Shown: in pieces, positions 47,028-58,024 of the stretch
Layout of the letters: each line of letters begins with the position of its first letter
Position numbering within the stretch: the first letter of the stretch is position 1
Assembly (NCBI GenBank): GCA_013423325.1
Contig: BLJB01000134.1
Coordinates: forward strand, 1-64,000
DNA length: 64,000 nt
Source: Usnea hakonensis
Lineage: Eukaryota; Ascomycota; Lecanoromycetes; Lecanorales; Parmeliaceae
Reading direction: 5' to 3'
Notes under the pieces: model-generated
The model's database searches: none
What the model was told of the DNA's origin: nothing
Seen by the model: the letters and a program-made list of their open reading frames with translations, nothing else
Made by a program: the position numbers and the translations under genes

Positions 47028-47897
47028 TCAATGACTCTGTGCTGCTACTCTTGAGGCTACCGCAGCCATGCGACCAGTCAAGTATGGGTTTGTAACGAAG
47101 ACGAAACCACCTTCCTGCTCGTCTGTTCCAGTCATGTAGCCAATGAGTTGATGGTTGGGTGTTGGTCGCATATGAAGACGGTCGTGCTCTGCCCACCACT
47201 CAGCACTATCAGCGCCAGCCAAGTCATGAGACTCTCGGACGTGCTCGTGATGGAATCGTGTCACGATTATTGGTGTACGACGTGACTGAGGGCTACGGAC
47301 TTGTCCGCCGTTGAACCGTGTCATGATTTCTTCGCGATTCTGAGAACCATGGTCGTAGTTTGTAGGCTCATTGTCAGGCTGTGCATAGAAACCGAACCTG
47401 GGTTCGCGACCGTTTCCGGATCGAATAAGTCGACACCCAAGACTATCACGAGGGCCGCCGACGACCTCAGGGAACTCACGATCATATACTCTGTGACTCG
47501 TCAGTATCAGGTGCTGTTGATAGCTGTCGACGTCATACTCGTTAGGAAAGCCGCGAGCTCGATTCTCTTGCATTCGGTGGCACCCATGTGTGCGACGCCT
47601 CTCTGTGCGCGGATACTCCCCGCGTGGATCATAGGAGCTCGCGCCTCTTTCTGAGGGTTCTCCTCCTCTGGGGTATTCATGTGTGCGATGTCTCTCTGTG
47701 CGCGGATACTCCTCGCGTGGATCATAGGAATTGGGGCCTCTTTCTGAGGTTTCTCCTCCTCTAGGGTCCTCATATCGTATCATTGCTCTTTCCATGTTGG
47801 CATGGCTCCTACGAGAGCTGTGCTCATTACGACGAGGGGCGTTCTGACGAGGGGTATGATGACGAGGGGCCTGGCCAAAGCCACCACTGTAGCTCAT
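47028..47897 (-). CDS. charged, repeat-containing protein, 289 aa
   Basis: First in-frame ATG at 47897 (MSYSGGFGQAPRHHTPRQN). The N-terminal half is Arg/Glu/Pro/Tyr rich and contains two 31-residue repeats (PRGGETSERGPNSYDPREEY and PRGGEPSERGASSYDPRGEY, each followed by PRTERxRTH). The C-terminal half is less biased (EFPEVVGGPRDSLGCRLI, RTPIIVTRFHHEHVRES, AEWWAEHDRLHMRPTPNH, GGFVFVTNPYLTGRM) and could fold. There is no signal peptide and no known domain. It is likely disordered and possibly RNA-associated given the RGG-like composition, but that is a guess. Confidence 0.65.
   Translation of the reverse strand: MSYSGGFGQAPRHHTPRQNAPRRNEHSSRRSHANMERAMIRYEDPRGGETSERGPNSYDPREEYPRTERHRTHEYPRGGEPSERGASSYDPRGEYPRTERRRTHGCHRMQENRARGFPNEYDVDSYQQHLILTSHRVYDREFPEVVGGPRDSLGCRLIRSGNGREPRFGFYAQPDNEPTNYDHGSQNREEIMTRFNGGQVRSPQSRRTPIIVTRFHHEHVRESHDLAGADSAEWWAEHDRLHMRPTPNHQLIGYMTGTDEQEGGFVFVTNPYLTGRMAAVASRVAAQSH
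47586..47772 (-). repeat. 93-bp direct repeat in the coding region
   Basis: Two adjacent copies, offset by 93 bases, starting ATGTGTGCGACGCCTCTCTG and ATGTGTGCGATGTCTCTCTG on the plus strand. They differ at scattered sites. The length is a multiple of three, so the duplication preserved the frame. Confidence 0.85.
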
Positions 47898-48079
47898 CTT
47901 GTAGACTTGGTGACAGTGGGATTCGGAACTCGATTTAGTCAAGGAGAGGTGATTCTTAGAAATAGAGACAAGATACTAGAGCGGACTAATGAATTGAAAG
48001 AAGGAGAAATTCTCTGGGAAAGTGTGTATTTAAAAACAACGGTGGAGATTTTGGGCGCTGAAATGCACTGGGGAAGGTG

Positions 48080-48310
48080 TTGGATAACACATTTGGTATA
48101 ACATCATGACATAACACATTTGATCCGAACGTCTAGCGCTCAGTCTTAACAGGACGATGCGTTACACAACACTTTCGAATCGATCATGGGCAGGAAGCCT
48201 AGTGCATAACACATTATGGCATAACACATTTGATATTATGTCCAGTGCTCAATGTTACCAGTGGAGTGCGTTACATAACACCTTCGAGTCGGTCATCGAG
48301 AGGAGAATCA
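48080..48310. repeat. diverged 110-bp tandem duplication
   Basis: The block containing ATAACACATTTGATCCGAAC, GCGTTACACAACACTTTCGA and TCGATCAT recurs 110 bases later as ATAACACATTTGATATTATG, GCGTTACATAACACCTTCGA and TCGGTCAT. Extra copies of the heptamer ATAACAC occur between them. It lies upstream of the minus-strand gene that starts at 47897. Confidence 0.8.
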
Positions 48311-50957
48311 TTGAGACGATTGGATCAGCGAGGAGGATCAGTCCCGCAATGTGGCAATCCAAGACAAAAACAGCTCGTCCAATACTCGGAGGGCTCGTCC
48401 CCTGCCAGAGTGGCGATCGGATACCACGGGGACATATCGACTGGTTCGCAATGGTTGCCAGTACTTGCTAGCATTTCCAATGTCAGATCTATAGGTCACT
48501 CCACCAAGGAAGACGAGCGTCAATGCTGTGTTATATTGCTACTAGCGTTACACTTTCGAAACAGTATGGCGCTCGTGCGCTAAATTTGTGGTAGGAGCAA
48601 AGTCGACTTTTCTTCATACCCTATTGATACTATCTTTGTTAATAAATCTATTTTCGTTGAGCGAAATTAGACGATGGCAGCGCTTGTTCTTCGAATAGAA
48701 AAGTACACAGCTATTCTGCATATTCACAGAGATTTCGGCGAGAAAAAAATGAAGCGTAGCATAGGCCTGGATAGGGTCGACGCTTGATGTTCGGGAAGGG
48801 AGTAGACTGTAATCTTTGCCCGATTCGAAATTTATTTTGGGTGCAGAATGGAGAAGTCCAGCAAGCGTCTTGGAAATGATATGTAGCCTCCAGTCTTATG
48901 GTGGTCATGATAGCGTTGATGCGAAGCCGTCAACCATCCCCAAGGGGGTATGATACGTCCAATCAAGGCATGTGGTGGGAGCCTGAACACCACGTAGTGA
49001 GATTTTGGGTAATGCGAATTGAGGCATTGGACACATTTTCCTCATTTACCTATCAGCATACTCTCTTTTGAGCTTGAAAATAACACACATAAAAGCTAGA
49101 GGATTACCTTGTCTTGAGAGCGACTGTCTCACAAAGTTTTAGAGAACGAAACACTGCTGCGGTGTCCTCGATGTGAGTACATAGGATGGCCAATAACACC
49201 TCATGTATTGGTAAGTAGATGTGTTAAAGTCGATTCCACTGTAGCTCGCCATGTCCTGTGTGAAAAAATGCGCCAAGAAACAAGTCTTGCCACCGCCAGT
49301 ACACTGCGGGTGTCGCAGGCAATGCGAGAGGACTTGGCTTCATTTCGAAGTAGCCCAAGTCATGAATAGTTGACATAGAACATCAACCAAAAGAAAAGGG
49401 GAGAGAGAAAAGCAGCACTGCCCACGATGGTGTGGTACCGAGCGCCAATCAGAAAGAAATCCAACAAGCGTGCAGGTTTCCCAATGACCAATATGCAGCT
49501 TGGAATCGATGACAAATAGCAACGAGAGACTGGGAGAAGACCTGAACTACCAACGTCGGGGTAAGACGCCGATATGAACATCTCAAGGAGGTCTCCATTC
49601 CGGAGCAGACACAATTCCGCAAAGGGGTAGTAAATCGCCTGCTCGTGGCAATCCGATGCAGCAGCAGACTTATTCGCGCGCGCAGTACAACATAGCAATG
49701 TGCAATCTGCAAGCCTCTGGATGCAGTTGCACCAAAACGATTTCTATATTTTTCCGCTCAAATTGCGCGACTCTCACATGCATCTGGGCGTCCTTCCCCA
49801 TTTTTCGAGTTCATAATGTATGTACCGAAAGTTCTCCACTGCTCAGCCAAAAGAGAGCAGTAGCAAGGTGGTATATATGAGGTACCCAGCTACGGCACAC
49901 TAGTCCGCGACGCGCCTTTGTATCAGCGCACGGTAGAAATGTCGCCCAATCATTTCGGTCTTTCCTTGGTCGGCAAAGGTGAATGCAGCGATTTCCTGAA
50001 GGTGACGCCTACTCTGTGCTGTCCGGCGGAAGAGAGTGCAGATCGCTACTGTTCTTTTCTCTGCCATGCTCCGTGGCTAGCATGAGAAAGTGCCGGAAAG
50101 GAAAGAGAAAGTGGTGCTATCGGCTATATTGTAGCAGTGGAGCTACGGTGACGATGACTTACACTACATTTATGCATCAGATAAGACAAAAAGTTGGAAA
50201 CGAGGACGTCAGTGTCAGCTCATAAGCCGAATCTTGTCTGTTTTGGGCGACGAAATCCCGTGAACGCCTCACTGGTCCTGGCTAGGTGCAGAACCAAGAC
50301 CTGTCTTCGCTTTTTGCCGCGACTGTTGTTGTGGAGAAAGGGCAAGTATGGAGTAAAATGGTCGTGCGCAATCTTGAAGCTTGCAGTCTGCAGTCTGTAG
50401 TCTGCAGGTCAGAGAAGGGCATGATTGCAGAGCGGGGAATAGCCTTTATTTCCCACCTGTCAAACCGTTTGAACCTCCGGTCAGACCCCTCGGAAGACGA
50501 CGCTTGGACCAGCAACAGTATCTCGCAGGATTTGTGCAGCCATCTATGCATTTATTCTGCCGTTGCAAGTATTGAAGAATGGAATTCCTAATGCAACATT
50601 AGCTTTCGCTTCTATAGCACTCGTCCCAAATATGCTAGAATCTAAGATACAGCTTACTGGCGGTGAGGCTCGTTCAACGAAAAATGTTGGCCTTACTGCT
50701 ATGTAGATACAATGGGGCGACTATTTTTAGTGACTACGCTACACTAGGTACACTACTACATGAAAACCTCTGTTACACAAGAACAACCCTACCTACGGAG
50801 TACAAGATTACCAACAATCTAAAGACATGGTCCTGAAGCAATTCTCTGGCCGTTATTTTCGGAGACAGATTCGCTGCACCCCGCATCTCAATTTCCAAGC
50901 CGTCAAGAGTACGTACATTTAATGTTCCGACACCACAAGACTGGAGCGCGTAAACGC
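48311..50957. other. intergenic region of 2.6 kb
   Basis: No gene recognised. A short tandem of GCAGTCT/GTAGTCT units occurs at 50384-50408. Open frames are short and mutually overlapping. Confidence 0.45.
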
Positions 50958-50959
50958 TA

Positions 50960-51226
50960 TCCCTTAGATTGGTAAATGGGGTTCAATAAAGCTTGGCAGC
51001 ACACCAAAAATTCCATTTAACGGTATATTAGAAAAGTCCTCGAAACGATATCTATAGATAAAACTTTTGGTTACAAAGTTAAAGAACTTCCTAAATATAA
51101 TAAGTTTTGTATTGGGAATTTTTTCAAAAAGGTGGTTGTTATTAAAGGGTAGCGAGTTGAAAAAGGGGACTGTTTTTTATGTTCGGTCGCTTACCCCTGA
51201 ATATTGAACCCCACCAATCTAAGGGA
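50960..51226. mobile_element. short AT-rich MITE with inverted termini and TA flanks
   Basis: The left end TCCCTTAGATTGGT (then AAAT and GGGGTTCAATA) is matched at the right by TATTGAACCCC and ACCAATCTAAGGGA, an inverted pair of about 25 bp apart from a four-base insertion on the left. TA flanks both ends (50958-50959 and 51227-51228). The interior is very AT-rich (ATATCTATAGATAAAACTTT, CCTAAATATAATAAGTTTTG) and has no open frame. Its termini are unrelated to those of the element at 38.6 kb. Confidence 0.78.
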
Positions 51227-51228
51227 TA

Positions 51229-51698
51229 CGCGCTCGATATTGCCGGGCCCCACCGGTGGCGCGCCTCTAACTCGATATCATTAGTCTTGACCAGGTATTT
51301 TCCGAACCATTGGAACCTGATTTGACTCTATCTAGATTTCAGTCATCTCAATTTGCTCTCGAAACGAGCCAGACAGCTGGAATGCCCACACGGACCGTTC
51401 TAAGCTTCCATGCTATGGGGTCATCTGATCGACATGACGGGTTCTTTGGGCCTTCCATCCTAGAATGCTTGTTCACTCACTTGTAATTGTGATGTCGCAT
51501 TGGTTGTCTCGATTTAATGCACGTAATTTGGGTCGACAAGCGTCCTAATGGTCGTTTGCCGGAACGATCATCTCGTAATACCGTCATCTCGCTGGATTGG
51601 ATACAAAGCCACGAGTAATCCCCCGAAGATGGGTTGACACAATCTCTAAAGTATCCACTTTGGATCTCTCCGTCTACCGTTAAGTTTGATCTCTCGTC
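51229..51698. other. intergenic region of 470 bases
   Basis: Promoter region of the 7TM gene; nothing else is recognised. Confidence 0.45.
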
Positions 51699-53209
51699 AT
51701 GTCAAGCGCAGGCCCACCGCCCCTAGGAGGCGATTTGAACAGGGCTGGCGAGGTGCACGCCTTCACATGGACTTTAGAGACCATATCCCTCATCTTCGTC
51801 GCGGGAAGGATGTACTCACGCATAAAGCTTACACGTAACGTCTGGTGGGACGACTGGTTAATCTGTTTTGCTCTGGTAGGATACTGTTACACCCCAGTAG
51901 TGAAGCGGAGAGACGCTAATCAAAGCAGCTGCTCGATGTTGTTGTCGCTATAATGTGGAGCATATACGCAACCAGTGGCTACGCAAGGCACCTTTACTAC
52001 CTGACCCCCGCTCAGATTTCGAAGGCATTGGAGCTCAATACAATCTCACGGTCTTTGTGCATGTTCAGCATTGCCATTGGCAAGATCTCCGTAGCATTCT
52101 TAATTGAAAGAATCGCAGGTCCAGCCAACTGGCGGAAGTGGCTGCTGAGAGGCATTTCCATCAGTATATTCATTTCAGCTGTCATCACCTTTACTCTATT
52201 CTATGCCCAGTGTCAGCCTGTAAGCGCCGTCTGGGATAAGGGGATGATCAAAGCTGGAACTGGGAGTTGCTGGAATCCCATCCCCGTCAACACTTGGGAT
52301 CTTGTCATTGCTAGTAGGTCGACCTTTCTGGCATGTAGAATCGATGCTAAGCTGCAATTTCTAAGGCTACTGGGCGTTCTTGGATTTCGCTCTGGCCTTG
52401 ATCCCGGTCGACATCGTATGGAAACTTCAATTGGGCCTGCAGAAGAAGTTGCTGTTATCTCTCCTTCTCGGTATGGGAGTCTTGTGAGTGATTTGCCTTC
52501 ATGATTACGACATGGCTGAATCAGTTGTCGAAAGTGCTGGTGCATGTGCGGCCGTCAAGACCTCCAAAGTTCCCATAACTGTCAAGGCCAAGACTGATAT
52601 TACATGTGAGTCAAGTGGGACAGCCTCATATGTTGTTATAGAGGCTGAAACTCTCATAGGGCAGACTATTGAGTTGCTTATGTGGAACGGGTAAGACTCG
52701 GCTGCCAAGTGCCAAGTGTACCTGTCTTGTCACTGGTCTAGTAAGCTAACAGCCTTATCTATAGTATTGAGATGAACGTCATCATCATAGCAGCCTGTAT
52801 ACCAACCCTTCGACCAGTTTTCCTGGTTCTCTTCCGGCGCCCCGGTGCCGATAACTTCCGCGCGTCGGTCCGCGAGCGTGGGCGTTCCTCATACTACAGA
52901 GCGTCTGAATCCGAAGGATCTAAGAAGGCGACAAAGGGATCCATTCTTAGCAGTAGAACTTTTGATAGAGCATCACGGGTGATGACTGGAAGTACCGAAG
53001 CTATCAACAATAAGGGATCAATGAATGGTGAAGGTGTGGTGCAAGTTGATAGTAGAGAACTAGGCAGCCGAAACGAAGAGACTGAAGAGGGAGAGTGGGG
53101 ACACGCTAATGGATCCGGCGTACCAATGACTAACATTGGAAGTCACCGGAGTAGCTCTCGTACAGCTGAGAGCGACACCAGATACTTGGAAGAAGAGGTT
53201 ATGGTTTGA
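51699..53209 (+). CDS. PTH11/SAT4-type fungal rhodopsin-domain membrane protein, 408 aa, 6 exons
   Basis: Seven-helix integral membrane protein of the large mould-specific family that includes Pth11-like receptors. Exons are 51699-51875, 51929-52313, 52366-52483, 52535-52605, 52660-52690 and 52765-53209; the total is divisible by three. Family landmarks occur in order: RMYSRIKLTRNVWWDDWLIC in the first loop, an AIMWSIYATSGYARHLYYL segment, KISVAFLIERIAG, the conserved CQPVSAVWDKG loop, GSCWNPIPVNTW, YWAFLDFALALIPVDIVWKL, TDITWQTIELLMWNGIEMN, and IIIAACIPTLRPVF. The cytosolic tail of about 130 residues is Ser/Glu rich. Exon 5 is only 31 bases. No CFEM domain precedes it. A sensing role is known for some relatives and only inferred here. 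Confidence 0.9.
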
Positions 53210-55656
53210 TGCTCCGATTTTGTGGCTGCTTCCGACGACAAGACTGAAGCATGAAGTCGAAGACCTCTTTTCCCATCTCATTGACGGCTCTTTCAAGAAT
53301 TATAATTAATGTCCATAATGACGGCTAGACAGTAGAATAATAAGCAAAGTCTGACTCATCGCCTCCCATATGACCTGGCCCTCTAGAGGCTTTGTCCCGA
53401 CTTTGTTCGGACACAGAGCTGATTATATCTAGGATGTCAGGGAACATCAGACCTATGACTACTGTACCTGAATTCTTCACTACGATGATGAGACGGCGGT
53501 CTGTGAGGATAGCAGAAGCATCACGTTGTACCACGATGCGACTTATGTAGGGTGGAGGCTATCCCCATTTGCGTGTTTCAAAGTTCCGCGCTTGTTGTTG
53601 AGCTGCGATACCAAAGGCTGGAGACGGAGAATTTTCAGCTGGTTAAGGACTAATCGTGCCACTCAGGCAGGCAGGCAGGCCACGTTATGCCGGGAGGAAG
53701 ATAGAACGAGATTGTTCTTAGATGATGATTTCCAAAAGGGGGGATATCAGGGTGAACGGATGACACGAGAACGATAGAAAGGGAAAGAGGAAGGAAACTT
53801 AGTTACGGCACTGTGCAACAAGGAATCCGGCCTTGAACCCAGAGTAGGGGCCGCAAGGATAGCGCTGCCGCTGGCCTACTAAAACCTGCTTTATCTTACC
53901 TGCCTACTATATACTATCAAACCTCGGCGCTTTTCCTTGTTCGCCTTGCCAAATACTAAGCCAAATCTTTTACCCGTTGCCTCCTCTGACTCTCTGAAAA
54001 AGTGCATGCATGTGTAAGAATATTGTCATTCAACGAGATTGGCAGAGAGCTTCTGCGCCTGCCCGCTTTCGGTCAATCAAAGGGTGCGAATGATTTGCTT
54101 GACACGCAGACTTATCAATTGTTGCTGAGGATCCGAGTGCTTATCTGTCACAGGCGAGGCCCTTATTCCGAATGATTATAGGCTGCAGCTCTTACAAAGT
54201 GCATCGGGAGGCAGCAGCTCACTGAGTATGAATCAGCTGGCTGAACCGGCGGAAAGCCATGTTGGAGACGAAGGGAGTATGATTGATTGACAGCTTTGTA
54301 GTAGGATGAAAGCTACATATGTAAATATAGCTCTTGAAGCCCTTGCCAAGGCCATGTAAGACCATTTCATTCGTAGGTTAATGAGGTGGAGTGTCGTTTC
54401 CAACAAGCCACCTTACTGGGCAAATTGGTGATCTTAATCAGCCTGGGGTTAGAGGTGATAGACAAGAACTGCCAGAAGATATCAATAGTGATACTTGGAG
54501 TTCATGGTTGGGTATTGAGGGGATAGGGTCCGTGGTAGCGGGCTGGCAGCGTGAGTAGATTGGAACACGCGTTTGATGTGGACGATTCACGTAGGACCGG
54601 TAATGTTGAGCCCGATCCATGGGAATCCGAATAATCATAAGGATATGCGGTGACGGCGTTGTACTGTGGGGTCTTCAAATGTAGTTCCTGAATTAGCGAG
54701 TATGGTATGGCTGGGTATGAGTTCCTATTCTTGTTATGGTGTTTCGCTGAAGATTGATAGGACTTATCTATTTGTGAAGTATTCCGTTCAGTTTAGGTAG
54801 ACGCCTTGGACTACTCGTCCTACGCTACCATTACTTAGGTGTGGCAGAAGAGAGATTGTTAAAGACAAATCAAACGACCTCCTTGGTAGATGCTTCTCGT
54901 GGGAGATATACATCATCGCCTTTTACGTTTGCAAATGTCAAACTCCAATGCTCATTTATTACAAGAAGCCCTGAACGCCTCGGATGCTAATGGCATGATT
55001 CTCACGCATTAATCAAAACCACAAAGTCGTCTTGTGCCCCCCCCCCCCACAAACTCTAGCCAATCGGCATAGTGACGGAGTCTAAGTCCGCCCAAAGAAA
55101 ACTTATTTGAAACAGACTTACGGCGTGCATTGGCTCTCAGAAGCCAAGCGGCTAGGAACAGGCAATTTAGTCTTTTGACCTGACTCAAATATCTTTCTTA
55201 ACACAACTGACATGACAGCTCATCTCTAAGAGCATCATCCTAGTCTCACAACTCAAAAGCAATGATTTATGTAACGTGAAAGTTTTCCGCCAGAAGATCT
55301 GGCCCTATTAATTGAAAAGGGTTCGTCGAGGATGTCTTAACACATCCGTGTGTTACGCCATACAGCCTCGTGACACCGCTTAACACAAGGATGCAACACA
55401 GCCTCACATACTCTTCGTAGACGCTTCGCTGGGTATTCAAGGCACCATACTTTCTAGCGCCTAGCTTGACAATCGATCTTACACTCACAATCCACGAAAT
55501 TTCTCAATCCTTGAACAGCTCAGGCCTACGGACCCTTTCATAAAGTTTCGATAGATAGGCTTCGACTTGTGGGTATAGTACTGACTTGCTTTAAAGCGGG
55601 TGTATTATTTTCGACTGTATTGGTATTGAAATGTCATGTGTCAGCATAGTCTAAGC
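53210..55656. other. intergenic region of 2.4 kb
   Basis: No gene recognised. Contains a short GGCA repeat (53667-53681), the tRNA-like promoter boxes at 53.83 kb and a 13-base poly-C run near 55037-55050. Confidence 0.45.
53829..53878 (-). promoter_or_regulatory. possible RNA polymerase III A and B boxes (degenerate tRNA-like)
   Basis: On the minus strand TAGGCCAGCGG (near-match to the A box) is followed 28 bases later by GGTTCAAGGCC, a full match to the B-box pattern GGTTCRANNCC. The flanks do not fold into a proper acceptor or T stem, so this is not a functional tRNA gene. It might be a tRNA relic or a SINE head. Confidence 0.25.
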
Positions 55657-56235
55657 ATGAGCGAGTCATTCCACGAGACGCTGTCAGACCAGTCCGATGA
55701 CAGCAAAGAGGGAATTTATCCGGAGACTGGTAAGCTTCAGACCACGTTATCTCTGGGAACATGATACTAACATGGTATACGCAGATCGACTTATTGAAGA
55801 CATGCACGACAGCGAACGTCCCAATCAGCACGATTGCAGCAACGATGAAACCTTCCAAGACATGGTCATGACCCCAGAAGATATCGTCACGCACTTTTCC
55901 TCCTGGGAAACATCCACAGCATCTCAGCAGAGTACAACAGACTTCGATACCTTCCATCAGAGAGGTAAGTCACGCTATCAGCTCTCTTTCAGATTCGGTG
56001 GGTGTGCCAACAAAAGCACCTAGATCGAGACTGTGACAACTTCCAACCTACTCAGCCTTCTTGTAGCAACAACGATATCATCGACACCGGTCTCCCGTCC
56101 CCGATGACATACAGTCTCGCCTGGTACTGGGAATGTCATCGCTGCTATGCTGGAAATAAGAAAAGACGACGTCGGTGCCGCAACCGTGAATGCCGGCACC
56201 GCAAATGTGATCGGTGTCATCGATTTCAAGCTTAA
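55657..56235 (+). CDS. acidic protein with C-terminal zinc-knuckle-like motif, 154 aa, 3 exons
   Basis: Exons are 55657-55729, 55785-55964 and 56024-56235, both introns in phase 1 with GTAAG donors. The N-terminal 105 residues are acidic and Ser/Thr/Gln rich (MSESFHETLSDQSDDSKEG, DFDTFHQRDRD), probably disordered. The end reads WECHRCYAGNKKRRRRCRN, RECRHRKCDRC, with six cysteines and several histidines arranged as CxxC...C...CxHxxCxxC. This resembles the small zinc-binding tails seen in many fungal proteins (C-x2-C .. C-x-H-x2-C-x2-C). The basic run suggests nucleic-acid or nuclear association, which is inference. Confidence 0.75.
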
Positions 56236-56853
56236 TTTAGGGAGGAAAGAATTCCCCGATACCCCGTGACTCCAGTCGGGCGAATTCAGAGGGTTCGAAG
56301 GAAAGAGAATGGAGGGTCGATCTGTTTCAATTTGAGCTCTCGGCTTGTATTGAATTGCCGTCATGAGAGACCATAGCAGATCACGCTTGAATGATGTTGG
56401 AATCTCATGCGTTTTGTTCCCAAGATTAACATTTCCATTACTGTTGGTTCGAGGCAGCTTGAAAAGTCTTGTTGAGCGTAGTACTCGTACCAGAATGCAT
56501 CATTCGAAATATTATCGCCGTAAGGCTCTCATGCGTCCTCCTAGCATGCTTCCCTTCTCTTGCATGATATCTCCATGAGTTTGTAGGCATTGAAGGCACA
56601 GTGAGACGCAGTCAGTCGACAGAGACCAATCCCAAGGGTAACCTCAGGTATGTGGACCATGCTAGCGTGTGAAGCAGAGGTGAGACCGGGTAATTTCGGC
56701 ATATCGTTATTCCGTTGCGACTCTAATCTATAGTTAGCCGTGAACGCAAGTGGAGACAGTAAATCCATCCTTAAGTTGCTGCCAAACACGGGCATTTGTC
56801 TACTCATACTAACACAGCAACTCGTGCAGTCAGCCTGCATTCAATGCCATGCC
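56236..56853. other. intergenic region of 618 bases
   Basis: Promoter of the AlkB-like gene and 3' flank of the preceding one; nothing else is recognised. Confidence 0.45.
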
Positions 56854-57630
56854 ATGGACCAGTCAAGCAAGAAACGCAAAGACATCAGTGAATTCTTTAC
56901 GCCAAATAGCAAGCGTCAGCATCCAGACCAAGTCTTGTCAGGTCCTCAACATCGACTGGAAGAAGACTCAGAGCCAAGCTTCGCCCATGAAGAAACTTTA
57001 GTGCCAGGCTTGGTCCTTTTGCTCAAATTCATAACTCCTACGGAGGAACGAAGCATACTAAGCTTCCTCAACGACTCTTCAAAATGCACCTGGCGCACAG
57101 ATCTCAGCCGGCGTACGATGCACTTCGGAGGCACGTATTGCCTCATGCCTCCCAGATCCGATGTGTCAAAAAATACAAAGCTCGAGATAATGCAAGCGCT
57201 GCCCATACCTTGCGATATGGAATGGCTCATTCAGCGTATGGTCGATGCGCATGTCTTTCCTCAAGATCAAAAGCCGCAGTACTGTATTGTCAATGAATAT
57301 ACCGACAATGTGGGCATCTCTGCTCACACAGAGAACTTCCAGTTCGGAGAGCCAGTTGTGGGACTTAGCTTGCTTTCGGCTTGTCCCATTCGCTTTCATG
57401 AGTTGACGGAGCCGTTCGACGGATCAGTACGGAGCGGTAAGGCTGGTAAGGCGGAGAAGACTGGTAACATGGTGGATGTAAGACTTCCGGGAAGAAGCTT
57501 ATTGGTGATGAGAGGCGAGAGTAGATGGAAATGGCAGCACGAGATTGTAAGGAGTGCGAAGGGAAGAGGCTTAGGGTGGAAGAGGGTCAGTCTGACTTTC
57601 AGATACAAGCCTAAAGGCTCGAAACCTTGA
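56854..57630 (+). CDS. AlkB-like Fe(II)/2-oxoglutarate dioxygenase, 258 aa
   Basis: Oxidative demethylase family. The ATG at 56854 has a good context (GCCATGG). The N-terminus MDQSSKKRKDISEFFTPN has an ISEFF motif at residues 11-15, close to a PCNA-interacting (PIP) box end. The catalytic core shows NEYTDNVGISAHTENF, in which H158 is the first iron ligand and the usual aspartate is glutamate (H-T-E160). H229 (KWQHEI) is the second histidine, and R250 in KRVSLTFR is the 2-oxoglutarate arginine. FGGTYCLMPP and VGLSLLSACPIRF fit the family. AlkB proteins repair alkylated bases or act on RNA or protein; which applies here is unknown. The frame is open upstream, but without an ATG. Confidence 0.88.
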   Translation: MDQSSKKRKDISEFFTPNSKRQHPDQVLSGPQHRLEEDSEPSFAHEETLVPGLVLLLKFITPTEERSILSFLNDSSKCTWRTDLSRRTMHFGGTYCLMPPRSDVSKNTKLEIMQALPIPCDMEWLIQRMVDAHVFPQDQKPQYCIVNEYTDNVGISAHTENFQFGEPVVGLSLLSACPIRFHELTEPFDGSVRSGKAGKAEKTGNMVDVRLPGRSLLVMRGESRWKWQHEIVRSAKGRGLGWKRVSLTFRYKPKGSKP

Positions 57631-58024
57631 AGCCTACAGTGCGGTCTCAATACCATCGTTGACAGGAAAAACAAAACCAATCCAGAGTGGCTGTATGATG
57701 GACTTCTCTTTGTCTCCGGGAGCCTCTCCGAATTTGGCGCCATAATGTGCCAGTAATCAAGATCAACAGATACGAGATTGCTCACTCGCGAAGAACCAGA
57801 CCAAAATTAAGCGTCTTCATTCCTATCAGGGTACAAGTCTCTAGACGAAACACATACCATCTTGCTCGGATTCATCACCATTTTCATGTGGGAATAAGTA
57901 CTTTCTGGGTTCGTAAACCCTGAAGCTTTGTTCTAGCATGTAAGAAGGTCTCATTTTTTTCATTAGTTTCATCTTCGGAATAACGATCAGTTGTATATGA
58001 GAGCGCCATACAGGTTCAGCGGAT
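57631..58024. other. short convergent intergenic region
   Basis: Lies between the 3' ends of the AlkB-like gene (plus) and the permease gene (minus). No other feature. Confidence 0.45.

Noticed and set aside
53780..53900. Functional tRNA gene on the minus strand
   Set aside because: Boxes are present but the acceptor and T stems do not pair.
55037..55050. Poly-C run
   Set aside because: Simple homopolymer with no further structure around it.
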